Positions 20,131 through 31,154 of a DNA stretch of 64,000 nucleotides are shown piece after piece (position 1 is the stretch's first letter; the number at the start of each line of letters is the position of its first letter). The notes below the pieces were generated by a model that did not search any database, was not told where the DNA came from, and was given only the letters and a program-made list of their open reading frames with translations. Made by a program: the position numbers and the translations under genes. Origin of the DNA: Agarophyton chilense (lineage: Eukaryota > Rhodophyta > Florideophyceae > Gracilariales > Gracilariaceae); NCBI GenBank assembly GCA_030374765.1, contig JARGXX010000002.1, positions 186,001 to 250,000 on the forward strand. Reading direction: 5' to 3'.

Positions 20131-23021
20131 TCAGATCAGAGACTCCGTCATGTTTGCTGACGTTTGTGCAGTAGTTATAGCACTCGATGAGTCAGGCTTC
20201 GAGGGAGAAGTTTCGAAGTCAATCAGGCTTTGCTGGCCAATGACTGTCTTCGATGCCCTCTTGCTCTTTGAATGCCCGTTAGCGCTTTCCTTTCTCTTCT
20301 TTTTCTTCTTCTTCTTGCGCTTGTCATCTTTCTTCAGTGTGCCACTCGTGTGTTGATCAAATGCTCCCTCGAAAGCAGTTTGATACCTCGTGTCACCCTT
20401 CGATGTCGTATCCTGTAAGTTGTCTTCATCACTCAGATCCAATCCCAAAGGATTCTCTTCCGAAATCACCACGGCCGCCTCTGATGATAGTTGCGTTGTG
20501 TCATACTTCACTTGAGGGATATCATCATCATCGTCCTCCACGTTCTTTCTTCGACAATTCTTTGACTTCATCTCAGAATTGCCGAGGTAGAACGGACTTT
20601 CGTCTTTAATTCCAGTCCCGTGATAATTGCCGAGAAGCGCTCCTTGCACACTATTAGCTGTAGATGACTGTATGCTGGCATTGTCCGTCATGTTCAACGT
20701 GCTGTTTCCGAAAGCGAACTCCTTGAAGAGATCCCCATCATCCTCTCCGGCAGCACTTTCCTCATCGACAGCACCGATTGTTTTCAGGAGATATGAATAC
20801 AGTGATTCGGCTCCTGTGTCAAGTAAAGGAGTGTCAAGATCAAGTTCAGGACTAATCGGTACTTTCAATTGGGCTCGATGATCCACTGGTATGAGCTTTC
20901 CTTCGAATAGCGAGGTCACCAAGCCTCTCTCGGATGCTTCTACCTCAGACAAAACAAAGCTGAAGAAAGAAGCACGCTCCTGAACCTCAGCAAACTGACT
21001 CCCAACCAAAGACTTGGCGTAATCCAAAACTATTTCTCGCAAATCCTCTGCGCCATCATCCGGGCATGTGGAATAGATTTTAACGCACGCAGTGAGAACT
21101 CGAACTTGCGCAGGGGCATCAAGATATTTTCTTGGAAATAAGGTAAGAATACTGCATGCCTGAGTATGGTTATCAACGAGCTCACAATATTCTCCTGCAA
21201 TCCAAGCGGCAGCGCCAGCAAGGTTCGCTGAGAGGACTGGTTTGCTTGATGAAACACTTCTTCTTCGCTTGGTCGCGTTCATACCGCCCACGGAAGCTTC
21301 CGAGTATTCTCCTCCGTGCGATTCTGACTGTTCTCCCTCGTGTGCTTCCGAATCCATTGTAGAATTGTATGCTTCTGAAGCAGGGCTATCCATGGATCCT
21401 ACTCGCAATTTTAGCAGGGATAGGGTTATCTTGAAACTGACCGGTCGAATAGCTTCGACTCGGGAAGTGATTTCCACCAATTGCTCTCCTATTATCTCTC
21501 TTACATCTTGGGGTAGCATGGAGATTTCGGCAAGACCTCCAAGTATGACACTCATGTACCATGCGAAGTCATCTCCTGATGAAAGCATCTCATAGCCTCT
21601 TTTGGAAGCATCAGAAGATCTTCTGAACTCTCCGGCCTTCAACAGTTCTTTCGCTAGTGCGCTTCGGTAAGGGGCCTCCTGATCGAATGGTGAGGACAAT
21701 GCAGGACTTTCCAGACCATCAAAACTGCCATTGTTATCGCCTTGGGGACTGGAAGTGGGGATCGGAAAGACATCCGCGCAGGCAATACGAAGCTTGCGGA
21801 GCAAAATACGGGAGACATCTCGAAGCGTTCGTTTCGAAATAAATTCGGAAACCAATTCCAAGGCTCGCATTCGGATACCAATGTCTTCGTCATCGAGACA
21901 GTCAATGATGTTATCTCGATGTTCGTTGGCCACCCGAGGTCGCTCTTGGATGAGTTTTCGCATGGACAGCAGCCCAAGATACTTTAAATTCTGATCCTTG
22001 TCGTTCATGAATTCTCCCAGTCTCTGAGCACACAATTCAACAGCTTCAGGATACGCAAGAAGACCAAGAGTTACCGTGCTGCAACACTCATACAGAAGAC
22101 TCTTGGCCCTTGTCGACCTCATTAATGTCGTTAAAGGCTCAACAAGCTTTTTCCCTAGCCTTGGCTCCAATGGTGTCAAAACACCCATCAACTTCACAAT
22201 CTTAATGAGCATCCAATTACTGCTCTCCTTGCTCATGAGAAGCTGGTACAGCATTGGTGCCAGAGATAAAAAGCTCTTTGGGGCTGCACGCGCAAGCTCG
22301 CAAGTCACAGTAACAGCGGCACACACGACGCTGGGATCTTTATCCGTGAGACGCTCTTTGAAACGAGCACTCACGACAGGAAGTGTATCCGGATGAACCA
22401 TAATCAATCGGTACAGTACGAGCAATGCCTTCTTTCGGATGTAAGGACGAGGACTGTTGAGCAGAAGTGAAACGTCATTTTCTAGATCACGACCAAGCCC
22501 CTCAGTTACGAGTTTGGCCAGGCATGTCAACGCCTGGGAACAATCTTGCATTTTGACGCTGGTCATATCCTTTTTGAACTGATTCGTCGTAAGCAATAAG
22601 ACGTCGGTGGTGGGAGAAAAAGATTGGGCGGCTGCAAGATAACCAATTCGCTTTGAGAAAAAGTCTGGACTACTCATGACCTCGACAATATGGAACGATG
22701 CAAAACCGATACTGTATCCCATCATTTGAAGCTGCACAGTTCCTCATGGTATATGAAAGACGTAAAAGTCAGTGATCAAGCTATAGAAAATCAAAGGTCT
22801 TGGAAGAAACTTGACGGAGCTTGACGTGCGCATCAGCAAGGACAACTTACATGCGTGAGCTTCAGAACGGCAGTAGCCTTCTTCGCGACGTCTGAGCTTC
22901 TACTTTCCTCCGCAATTTCGGAGATCTTCGAGCGAACAAAGTCCTCTTCATCTCGTCTGTGGGCGCGAATACCCTTGACTAGATCTTGAAGCGATTGCTG
23001 GAAAAGAATGCCGTTGAACAT
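20131..23021 (-). CDS. AP3D1: AP-3 complex subunit delta
   Basis: Two exons: 23021-22851 (57 residues) and 22731-20131, with a 119-bp GT-AG intron (GTAAGT donor). The product is 923 residues. It opens with the adaptin N-terminal solenoid: LQDLVKGIRAHRRDEEDFV, then VEVMSS..F..KRIGYLAAAQSF, PYIRKKALLVLYRL, NWMLIKIVKLMGVLTPLEPRLGKKLVEPL and DQNLKYLGLLSM, all diagnostic of AP-3 delta. After about residue 620 come low-complexity acidic segments and a lysine-rich KKDDKRKKKKKKKRK stretch, also typical of delta. AP-3 sorts cargo from endosomes to lysosome- or vacuole-like organelles. I see no separate C-terminal ear domain. Confidence 0.93.
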
Positions 23022-23454
23022 GATGAAAAGGAGTACTTTAAGAAAATCACCTATTCACGCGGACTTCAAAAGGCGTGTAGTAGAGTTCGGCGAGAATTTT
23101 GGCCAGTTTACAAGACACGGTTCGCATCGAATGACGTCTCTAAGAGAAGAGGGGAAGGACCTCTCCGCCTTCGTCTGTTTTACTCCCAGCGAACTGCGTC
23201 CCGGCGTTCGGATGCAATTTGTTGAACGCCTGGTGTGCCATGCTTGCGGAATGCTTATGGGTATCTTACACTATAAGCCGTTTCGAGTTTACACATGTAT
23301 AGGAATGTTCCTGTATGAATGCACATTGCCGTGAGCTTGTTATAAAAGACAAGATCACCCCACCGAAGGTGGCAGTCGCATCCCGCAATAGTTGTTGGCT
23401 CTAGAGGCAGTTTGCCAACAACAAAGTTCACCCGAAACGACTCTCCAACGATAA
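23022..23454. other. Intergenic, divergent AP-3 delta / bL33 upstream region
   Basis: About 430 bp between two divergently transcribed genes. ORFs present have no recognisable motif. Likely holds both promoters; no clear TATA box seen. Confidence 0.5.
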
Positions 23455-23625
23455 ATGGCCAAGGGGAAGTCCGTTCTAATTCGCCTGATGTCCAAGGCAG
23501 GCACCGGCTACTTCTACGTCAAGAGAAAGAATCCGAAAACAGTCCCGCACAAGCTAGAGCTCATGAAGTATGACCCAGTCGTTAACAAACACGTTCTGTT
23601 CTCCGAGCTCAAGTTCAAAAAGTAA
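23455..23625 (+). CDS. rpmG: Ribosomal protein bL33, mitochondrial type
   Basis: A small intron-free gene of 56 residues. [20 protein letters not shown] followed by YVKRKNPK and [16 protein letters not shown] is the bL33 signature. No CxxC pairs are present, so this is the zinc-free form. bL33 sits in the large subunit near the tRNA exit site. Red algal plastid genomes usually encode their own rpl33 (general knowledge), and no plastid transit peptide is visible, so a mitochondrial role is the better guess. The start codon is in an AAATGG context. Confidence 0.9.
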   Translation: MAKGKSVLIRLMSKAGTGYFYVKRKNPKTVPHKLELMKYDPVVNKHVLFSELKFKK

Positions 23626-23748
23626 TCCTCCACACAGCACATTACAAATTCCTTCACCAATTTACTGCACGGTCTTTGAACAAACTTTTAACAAGTATGG
23701 TGAGCAAACCGATTGTGATATCTACTCGTTTATCCCAATTCCAATTTC

Positions 23749-24348
23749 TCATTTCTTGTACAACTCTTTTGGATCCATCAAAACATCCGCAATGATCTCT
23801 TCCTCACCGTGTGGTGGTCTGAATGCTTTGAAAAAGCATGATCGTCTACCTGTGTGACATGCAACTCCCAACTGATCTACCTTGAGTAAAATAGTATCGC
23901 CGTCGCAATCAAGCAAAACGTCTCGCACCAGTTGAATTTGGCCTGAAGTGTCGCCCTTTCTCCACTGTTGTTTTCTAGATCGCGAATAATATACCGCTCT
24001 ACCCCCTCGCATAGTTTCCACAATTGAGTCAACATTCATCCAAGCCATCATCAGTATTTCGCCTGTGTCCCATTGCTGCGCAATTGCAGGAATCAACCCT
24101 GCATCATTGAACTTTACATTACTGATCAGGTTTTGAGCGTCAACGTTTTCTCCATTCCACTCTTCATTCACGGTATCTGATTTCTTCGATTCTTGGTGTA
24201 GAGTTGACTTAATTGTGCGTTTACAGAGACGTTGTTGGTGGTGTACGCCAGGTCGCGAACATTTTGAGGTTGACAAAACGCCTAGATCTTTGGTTTGCAG
24301 AATAGAATATTTTCTCACACAAGGAGCTACCCAGGCGGCGTGTTCCAT
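23749..24348 (-). CDS. HISI: Phosphoribosyl-AMP cyclohydrolase (HisI)
   Basis: 199 residues from the ATG at 24348. The first 70 or so residues are basic and Cys/Ser-rich, probably an organelle (plastid) presequence. The catalytic domain starts near KFNDAGLIPAIAQQWDTGEI and continues with LMMAWMNVDSI, the ARG-type GGRAVYYSRSRKQQWRKGDTSG motif, the metal-binding DCDGDTILLKVDQ and the CHTGRRSCF cysteines. The enzyme opens the adenine ring of PR-AMP in the third step of histidine synthesis. In plants and bacteria such as E. coli it is fused to HisE; here no HisE domain follows, so it is a monofunctional HisI, as in archaea and some bacteria. Confidence 0.93.
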   Translation of the reverse strand: MEHAAWVAPCVRKYSILQTKDLGVLSTSKCSRPGVHHQQRLCKRTIKSTLHQESKKSDTVNEEWNGENVDAQNLISNVKFNDAGLIPAIAQQWDTGEILMMAWMNVDSIVETMRGGRAVYYSRSRKQQWRKGDTSGQIQLVRDVLLDCDGDTILLKVDQLGVACHTGRRSCFFKAFRPPHGEEEIIADVLMDPKELYKK

Positions 24349-24690
24349 TTCAATCGGCAATCGGGATTACGAGTTGAGATAAATTGACGTGAAACGGAAG
24401 GGTGGAGTGGGGGAGGGAAGGGGGAAAGGGTTGGAATGTAGTTTCGTAACTTTTAGGAAATAGCGGTGAAGATTGATCGCGTGACAAAAAATTGTGATTG
24501 CGCGAGGGTTGCATCTCAGCAGCTCGCATCGTGGTACCCGCGTACGCAAAACCTTTGATACCTTTCGTACGTCAGTCTCAGTCAGACGTAGTGTAGAGCT
24601 TCCAAAGAAACTTTCTATCTAGCAGGGTCAGCAGGCGTGTAGACCACGTTTCGATGCGTGGTATATGCAGATTGGAATAGTGGCTGGCCG
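24349..24690. other. Intergenic, HisI upstream / uL3 downstream region
   Basis: About 340 bp, G/A-rich at 24395-24430 on the plus strand. No gene or RNA recognised. Confidence 0.5.
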
Positions 24691-25539
24691 TCAGCTGAAT
24701 TCAATGGCTTCCACGAGACCGTCGTTTCTCCATTCAAGAATGCCTTCCGTACTGTTACGCAAAGGAGGCGGGGCTGGATCATTTCGTCGCAACTTTTTAA
24801 CAGCATCTCTCACGCGAACCCAATTGCCCGAGTTTCCTGGGACAGCACCACGGACGTAAATGAGATTGCGATCTGAATCCACTCTATACACCATTAAATT
24901 TTGTACGGTAACCTTGTCATTGCCCATACGTCCAGCCATTTTCTTTCCCTTGAACACGCGCCCCGGTTTTGTAGACATGCCAATAGAACCACCCTTCCGG
25001 TGCGTCTTGCTCGTTCCATGGGTAGCAGGGGCTCCAGAAAAACCCCAACGCTTCATGACGCCCTGAGTTCCCTTTCCGATGGAGGTTCCTGTGATATCCA
25101 CGAGTTGACCCACTGAGAAATGGCTTGAACGAATCTCAGTTCCCACATCAAGTTTAAACATTTCGTGAACGCCAAACTCGGCCAGCTTGTACTTGGGCTC
25201 CACACCCGCCTTGGCACAGTGATATCGCAGGGCCTTATTGGTCTTGTAGGGCCGTTTCGGACCGGCTCCGACCTGGATTCGCCAACGGTTTCGGTGATCG
25301 TTCGGGTTTGGGGGCGCAACGCTGAGGACGTGACAGCGGTCTATGCAAAGGACTGTAATAGGATGACGGGTCCCCTGGGCATCCCACAGACTCATCATTC
25401 CAACCTTGCGCGCTAGGGCGCCGCATGGACGATACTCGCCGCTGAAGCCGGGTAACGTTCTCGGCGGCTGGGCGTCAGACAGCGAGGTACAGAGAGAACG
25501 GGCAATCTGCCTCCATTTGGTTCCCAATGACGACAGCAT
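24691..25539 (-). CDS. MRPL3: Ribosomal protein uL3, organellar (probably mitochondrial)
   Basis: 282 residues from the ATG at 25539; the N-terminus MLSSLGTKWRQIARSLCTSL is basic and Ser-rich like a mitochondrial presequence. The body is a bacterial-type uL3: ARKVGMMSLWD near the start, then KLAEFGVHEMFKLDVG, FSVGQLVDITGTSIGKGTQG, the WGFSGAPATHGTSKTHRKGGSIG loop that reaches the peptidyl-transferase centre, and GRVFKGKKMAGRMGND followed by VTVQNLMV. uL3 helps begin assembly of the large subunit. The neighbouring bL33 (23455-23625) may belong to the same ribosome. The C-terminus has a short extra tail. Confidence 0.93.
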   Translation of the reverse strand: MLSSLGTKWRQIARSLCTSLSDAQPPRTLPGFSGEYRPCGALARKVGMMSLWDAQGTRHPITVLCIDRCHVLSVAPPNPNDHRNRWRIQVGAGPKRPYKTNKALRYHCAKAGVEPKYKLAEFGVHEMFKLDVGTEIRSSHFSVGQLVDITGTSIGKGTQGVMKRWGFSGAPATHGTSKTHRKGGSIGMSTKPGRVFKGKKMAGRMGNDKVTVQNLMVYRVDSDRNLIYVRGAVPGNSGNWVRVRDAVKKLRRNDPAPPPLRNSTEGILEWRNDGLVEAIEFS

Positions 25540-26199
25540 CAGGTGTGGTGCTGCGCGAACGCGATTGCAATGGGGCGAGTTCAATTACGAAGGTAGCTAG
25601 CTAGCTAGACGCTGGACTTGGTCAAAATCACGGCGAAGCACAATGCTTGAACGAAAGGGATCAGTGCGCTGTTGGTGGCGGGTCACAGCGGCCTTCCATT
25701 GCGGATTTGCTACCCTTGGTAGAAAAACAGCGCTACGCAAACTCACTCTCTCTTGCAGCATGACGAACAAGCTGCATAGCGACGCCCTTAGTCGAGCGAT
25801 CCCACACCAAGCCCGACTCGTTACATCTTTCCCCCCGTCATCATGAGCATGTTCTGAGGAAGTCGTCTGGGAGCTGAAGGCTTGGCCTCAGCATACATGC
25901 ATACAATGTGCCTTCATCAGGACGGGTTGGTATGCCCGGTGTTGTGCGTGCCTAAAGATGTATCTGTAATTCACCCACCAATTCACCAATTTGTCTAAGA
26001 GCTTCTGGCTTGCCCGCTGTAATGGCGCATATCTGCAAGGATACTGTTCGCCATTGTCGGGACTACTAATCTGCCCAAACCCCGCTTACCTCTCTGGTCT
26101 AGCTAGCATTCTACCAGTCTACCTACATACCATCTCACCGTCCTTCACGCCCATCGCAGAATCCAATCCTTCTCGTTCCGCAGTTAGTCGCAGCGCACC
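25540..26199. other. Intergenic, divergent uL3 / CDV3-like upstream region
   Basis: 660 bp between divergent genes, containing a CTAGCTAGCTAG run near 25597. No gene or RNA recognised. Confidence 0.5.
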
Positions 26200-26902
26200 A
26201 TGAGTGACCTCAACGATTTCTTCGCCAAAAAGGACCGCAAGAAGAAGAAGGCCGCCGCCAAATCTGCGCAAGCCGCCGCTGCCCAAGCCGTTAAACACCC
26301 CGAAATTCCTTCTGAGAATCCGCCGCCCCCGCCGCAAAAGCAGCCCGACGACGGTTGGATTGAAATCGAAGACGTGCGCGGGTCCCAAGTCAATACCGGC
26401 GGCCGAACCATCGTGCAGATGAGGCGGTACGATACATTATTCTTTCGTATTCCTTTCTTTTGCCACATCCTTATATTACTCACATATCATTTGTTTTCCG
26501 CCCCCTGTTTTTGGCGCGTTTTGCAGAGATGGTGAGGAAAAGGAATCTAGTGGCGATGGCAACGCCACCACGGAGAAGTTCAGTGGATGGGCTAAAACAG
26601 ATGCCGCCCCCGCGGACGGTATGTTGACCATTTCCGTATCTCCCTAATCATCTACGTATCTAACTAGTATCTTACTGCTACAATACCTCATTATAGAAGT
26701 CCTGGATACAGCTGCACAAGCTCCGAGTAGCGCGTTTCCTACTCTGGCCGACGCTGCGAAAGTGAAAACCATTGCACCCGCGCAGGCAAACACGCAACGG
26801 CCGTCGATCACAGCCCGCCGTCCACGATTCACCCTAGCAAATAGAGAGAAGTTGCTCAAAGCTCTAACAGCCGATCGAGAATCAGTCAAACCAACAAAAT
26901 AA
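26200..26902 (+). CDS. CDV3-like protein
   Basis: Three exons (26200-26426, 26527-26618, 26697-26902) with GT-AG introns of 100 and 78 bp give 174 residues. The N-terminus MSDLNDFFAKKDRKKKK matches the start of animal CDV3 (an FFAKRDKKKKK motif), followed by an Ala-rich stretch. A DDGWIEIED box and an FPTLADAAK motif, like FPSLQSTAK in CDV3, follow in the same order. The C-terminal 40 residues are basic. CDV3 proteins are small, mostly disordered and of unclear molecular role. The exons were joined by splice sites and by this motif order. Confidence 0.75.
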
Positions 26903-27037
26903 GTCACGGGTACAAATGTACAAATACACCATGCATATCAGTCATCGCCGTAACGCGCGCGTTGAATGAATCACGTCACACAGATTATTCGTCTACACTG
27001 CATCACATATACACAGAGAAACATGTGGCCTCTCTGG

Positions 27038-28336
27038 CTACCTTTTTGATCTTGATAAACGACCAGCTTTTCCACTATTTGCACGTTCCTTCACCAGTGC
27101 TTCTTTTGTTCTTGCTCTGTCTCCCGAATTAGCCCGTAGTACTTGGAAAACCCGCCGTTGTGTCATTTGTGTCTCATATGAAAGCGAACGAACCATGCGT
27201 CGAATAACATCTTTTCTTTGCACTATTCGAACTTCATCGTGCGCCGTGCGCTTTTCCTCACTCTTATGCTTCGCCAATGCTTTTGGTTCTGAAACGCGCC
27301 GCGTCTTTGCAGCACGCTGTTCTAAATTTGCCGGGCGTATCTCATCATCGCTTATGTCGTCATACCATCTTCGGACGGACTTTCTCTTTTTCTTTTCCTT
27401 GTGCACGGATGGTTCACTTGTTTCGTGCTTTAAAATACGTAAATGTATGGCCCTTTCTCTGCATTCTTCGATTGTTCGATCAGGTGGCAGTGATTTGCTC
27501 TTCATAAATGCTTTCCATGTGTCGAGGATAAACATATAATTGAGATCTTTCTTCCGCTTCTGAAGGCTGTTTTGAAGGGCATCGCAAATTCGAATGAGCT
27601 TTTCGTCTTCGTCGGGAGTCCAATTGTCAGGCGCTAATGAAGGAGAGGTTTCTTCCACAACAACTTTTGAATCTTTGTCTTGCTTCTCTGTGAGCTTCAC
27701 AGCTCGATGTTTGGCTGCTCGTCCTGAAATTGTTTCAACTTGGTTTTGTTGAGGTTGTTCATCGTCGTCGCTCACTGGGTGTAATTGTGGAGGAGCGCGC
27801 CGCGCAGACAAAGGTCGGTTTCTGTGCCTGCTTTCATAGGCGTTTTCGGTTTTGGTACCGGCAGCTGGGTGAGAAAGACTTGTTCGACGGCTCCGGGTTT
27901 GCGGTGACTGTTTGCCGTTTACACGATTACATTCTTTGGCTCTGGGGGTGTTCAAGCTGGTCTCTTTTGCAATGCTGACGCGTTCATACCGATGCGGGAT
28001 TCGAAAGTGTTCAATGTCAAGCAGCTTGCCCGCCTTGATGCAATCGTGGACGAAATGGACAGAGTATACTTGCGGACCATTCAGAGAAGGTTTCGATAGG
28101 GGATCAATCAGATACATGACGCGGGATTGTCCCTTTTTTATATCAGAAACTACTTCTCCGCCGTGCTCTCTTATTAATCGCTCGATGGGAACGCGTCCGA
28201 ATTTGTTCAGACCGACATAAAAGTAAAGCGGGCGACGAATTTGATGAGTGTCCAAGTTAATGGGCCTGGAAAATATTTCGGAAGGATCTGTGTCAGTCAT
28301 AGCGGGGGGGGTTGGGTGTGTCGGGGAAGGGGTCAT
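27038..28336 (-). CDS. BRCT-Myb-RCT protein, RAP1/TERF2IP-like telomere factor
   Basis: 432 residues from the ATG at 28336 (28300 is also possible). An N-terminal BRCT-like region at about 35-115 contains LYFYVGLN, LIREHGGEVVSDI and VYSVHFVHDCIKAGKLLD. A basic Ser/Gln-rich linker follows. A Myb/SANT-like helix set at about 240-305 includes NWTPDEDEKLIRICDAL, then DTWKAFMKSKSLPPDRTIEE, close to the WKAMEKSSLT pattern of human RAP1. A C-terminal segment at about 375-415 (IRRMVRSLSYETQMTQRRVF, then LRANSGD) resembles the RAP1 C-terminal domain. RAP1 binds shelterin TRF2 in animals or telomeric DNA in yeast. Land plants lack a clear RAP1, so this is notable. Orthology is inferred from domain order. 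Confidence 0.62.
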   Translation of the reverse strand: MTPSPTHPTPPAMTDTDPSEIFSRPINLDTHQIRRPLYFYVGLNKFGRVPIERLIREHGGEVVSDIKKGQSRVMYLIDPLSKPSLNGPQVYSVHFVHDCIKAGKLLDIEHFRIPHRYERVSIAKETSLNTPRAKECNRVNGKQSPQTRSRRTSLSHPAAGTKTENAYESRHRNRPLSARRAPPQLHPVSDDDEQPQQNQVETISGRAAKHRAVKLTEKQDKDSKVVVEETSPSLAPDNWTPDEDEKLIRICDALQNSLQKRKKDLNYMFILDTWKAFMKSKSLPPDRTIEECRERAIHLRILKHETSEPSVHKEKKKRKSVRRWYDDISDDEIRPANLEQRAAKTRRVSEPKALAKHKSEEKRTAHDEVRIVQRKDVIRRMVRSLSYETQMTQRRVFQVLRANSGDRARTKEALVKERANSGKAGRLSRSKR

Positions 28337-30421
28337 GAGAGCGGGTGGTGGAGCGCAAAGAGCGGGATGTGTGCAGATTGAAGGATGGCTGTCAACGTGG
28401 AGCTGCGCTTTTGCATAGAGAATTTGAAAGCAGCGGTTTGGCGCCAGTCCTCTAGCCGTTTCGGTTCGGCGGATTGAGCCCAAAATATTGCGAAAGGCGA
28501 ATTATTTTCATTTATCGACAGCCTCATGGAGGCACCATCTCTCTAGGTAGCTAGTAGAGAGCAACGTCACGTTGCCTGCCTGCTCTTATTTGTTCCTGCT
28601 AGCTAAAGGGTAGGGAACTAACCAAATGCAATGGCGAGCGGTACGTACCACTTAGAGCAGGATCTCAAACGGAACGCATTTCTATTGACAACGCAACTCC
28701 ACCTCATGAGACCAACCACAGACGACAACAAACAAGATTATTAAAGCGTGGCACCCCGCCACAACTCCCCGCTCTATCTAACTGCCGATCCACTCTAGCA
28801 GTGAGTCACAAATCATCGCGGTGATCGAGTCTATCCATATCCAAAAAGGCGCACCCGTGTCCCACGTCGTAACAGGAAACCATTCCCCGCGTGATGCGCT
28901 TCAAAACACACGTTTCAAAATTTTGAAAGCACTGTAACGTGCGCCGTGGGTGGCTGGTCCACTGGTCCTTTTACACTGGGGCGCAAAGCTGCCATATTCC
29001 AACCTCATTGCGTCCTGGGTGGAGTCTCTTCGCATCGTTTTCCATGCGCGAGCTCACTCGCATGGATGGGCATCCATGTACGACGCTTATTTGCGCGAGC
29101 TAAAATCAACACACTTCTTTGTCTTGTCTGGTGCCCACGCACTGTTCCACGTTTTTGTCTCCGTCGTGTGCGGTCGACGTTTCTTCCCCGTCTTGATCAT
29201 CGGCATTCAAATTCAGCCTACTCCCTGTATCAGTATACCTATTACCCGTTCCACGACCCCGGTTTCATATTATTCCATACTTTTACACCTATTGTACTGC
29301 CATTGGAAGCTTGATGCCTTGTCCACTGTAACCAATGTTGTTCGCCCGAGCATTGTGCAATATTCTTTGCTCACACACTGAATATTTAAAAAATGTTTGA
29401 CGTGATGTTTAACTCGATCTACCTGCCTTCCACGTTTATCTTCATTGTCGATATAATCTCCCGCTACCCACTCTCAGGCGTGTAGTATTGAGTTGATTCA
29501 AATGCGATCCCATCAACTCTTGTCAACCTCCATCAATTTTTTGACGTTTCATCTTGTTCTAAATGCAATAATGCATATTTCTCTCCCCTCACGTACGGCC
29601 AACGTTTCTAAATCGCCCGCATTGTTCATAGTCTGCAAGTCTCGACGAAAAAGAGGGGGCCGCGCCACTGCGTTTTTCTATTGGTAGTCCCAACACTACT
29701 CGCTGCATTTGAATGCCCGAAAAAGGTACCTATTAAAAATGCGCCAGAGAAAGGTGAACGAGCGCCGTTGAACCAATCGCTTGGAGTCATGTTTTTGTGG
29801 ATCAAAGGAAAACGAACGAAACCAATCATGCCTGCCTGTTTTTTTGGCTGCTATTCCATCACTTTGCAATCACTCTCAGTGCTTTGCTTGCAACCGCACT
29901 CTCAAGAGAGCCAGGCTGGCCGCTCTATGAGGCTCCTATTTGGTTGAAATGGCGCGGTGGTGCCAAACTTGAAGTCACAAGTGTGTCCACCAGCGAAATT
30001 GTTCCAATCTGAAACACTTGAGACTTGATGTTGTGAATCCGTTGCAGAGTAGACGCAATGATGGACAGATCCAACCACTTGTCGCCATTTGTGAAAAGTG
30101 GTTTAGGTACAACGTTCGTGGAAGTACCCTATTGTGTACATATCATTGCGTGAACGCGTTCTACAATCGTTCCATGTTCCATTCGCAATAACAACAACAG
30201 CAATATTGCGACAGACGTAAAGCGATGGATGCAAACCAAAAAAAAAAAAGGAACTTGTTTGTTTTTATGTGTTGCTGGTAGTTTGTTTGATGTGTGCTCT
30301 TAATCGGTTAATGAGTAGTTGGTCTGTGATTGTTGTTCCCGAAATATGTGAAACGGGACGAAAATCTAACAGTGTGTGTGCGTGAAGGAGAGTTGGTGCG
30401 GTGAGACAGATTTCTATTGGG
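28337..30421. other. Intergenic, about 2.1 kb
   Basis: No supported gene. ORFs at 28946-29381 and 29681-30012 overlap each other and have no recognisable motif or compositional support. Contains an A-run at 30240-30250. The first 200 bases probably hold the promoter of the RAP1-like gene. Confidence 0.5.
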
Positions 30422-31154
30422 TCAAGCAGCGACTTTATGCACGACAGTGGTGTGTCTCTGCAAATGACTCTTCTTCTTGAAACTTGCGGGACACCGCGTA
30501 CACTCAAAAGGACGATCATCAGAGTGTTTCATGCGCTGATGTTCAGTGAGTCCATTTCGAAACGGGAAAGAAGCGGGGCATTGGTTGCAAACAAAGTTTC
30601 GTTCCTTTCTATGAATGCTTCGCACATGTTTGTTGAGATTTCCACGTTCTCCAAAAGATAACGAACACTCATCACAGTGATAGTCTCTTGCCTTTTCGTG
30701 GACGGTTTTCTTGTGCTTTCTTACGTCGGCCTTTTGCGTGAATCTAGAAGATGTGGGGGAAAGATTTTTTTTTAAATAATAAAAAAAAAGAGTAAGTAGC
30801 TGAGAGCGGAGAAAAGGGGGCGGGGGGAAAGTACGTAGAGACGAGAGGATTTAGCGGAATATCTTACCTCTTGAGACATTGCTCGCATTCGTACAACTTG
30901 CTCTGTGAGGAGGAGGGCTGTGGGAAACGAATGGGGTCTCGAATTGGATCATTGAGAAGGGAAGAGATGGCGATGCGTTGGTTTGAAGTGGAGTGAGACA
31001 TGGCGGGCTCCTGCTTTACAGAAGAAGAAGCAGCAGCAGATTGAACGTCGAAGGAAGAGAATGGGGGGATGGAAGAGGGTGGGCGTCGGGACCTGGAGGA
31101 CTGCGGGGCAGAAGAAGACGAAGAAGAAGCAGAGGCATGGGCAGCGCGATGCAT
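30422..31154 (-). CDS. C2H2 zinc-finger protein, four fingers
   Basis: Two exons (31154-30868 and 30743-30422) joined by a 124-bp GT-AG intron that splits the first finger; 202 residues. The N-terminal 90 residues are Ser/Pro-rich and probably disordered. Four consecutive fingers follow: CEQCLKRF-, CDECSLSFGERGNLNKH-, CNQCPASFPFRNGLTEH- and CTRCPASFKKKSHLQRH-, each CX2CX12HX4H, separated by short basic linkers. Such arrays bind DNA; a transcription factor role is likely but the target cannot be told. The intron holds runs of T and A (30765-30790 plus strand), a possible source of sequence error but outside coding sequence. Confidence 0.85.

Noticed and set aside
28946-29381. Overlapping ORFs of 122 and 143 codons between the RAP1-like and zinc-finger genes
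   Set aside because: Two frames overlap on one strand, with no known motif and no support for splicing.
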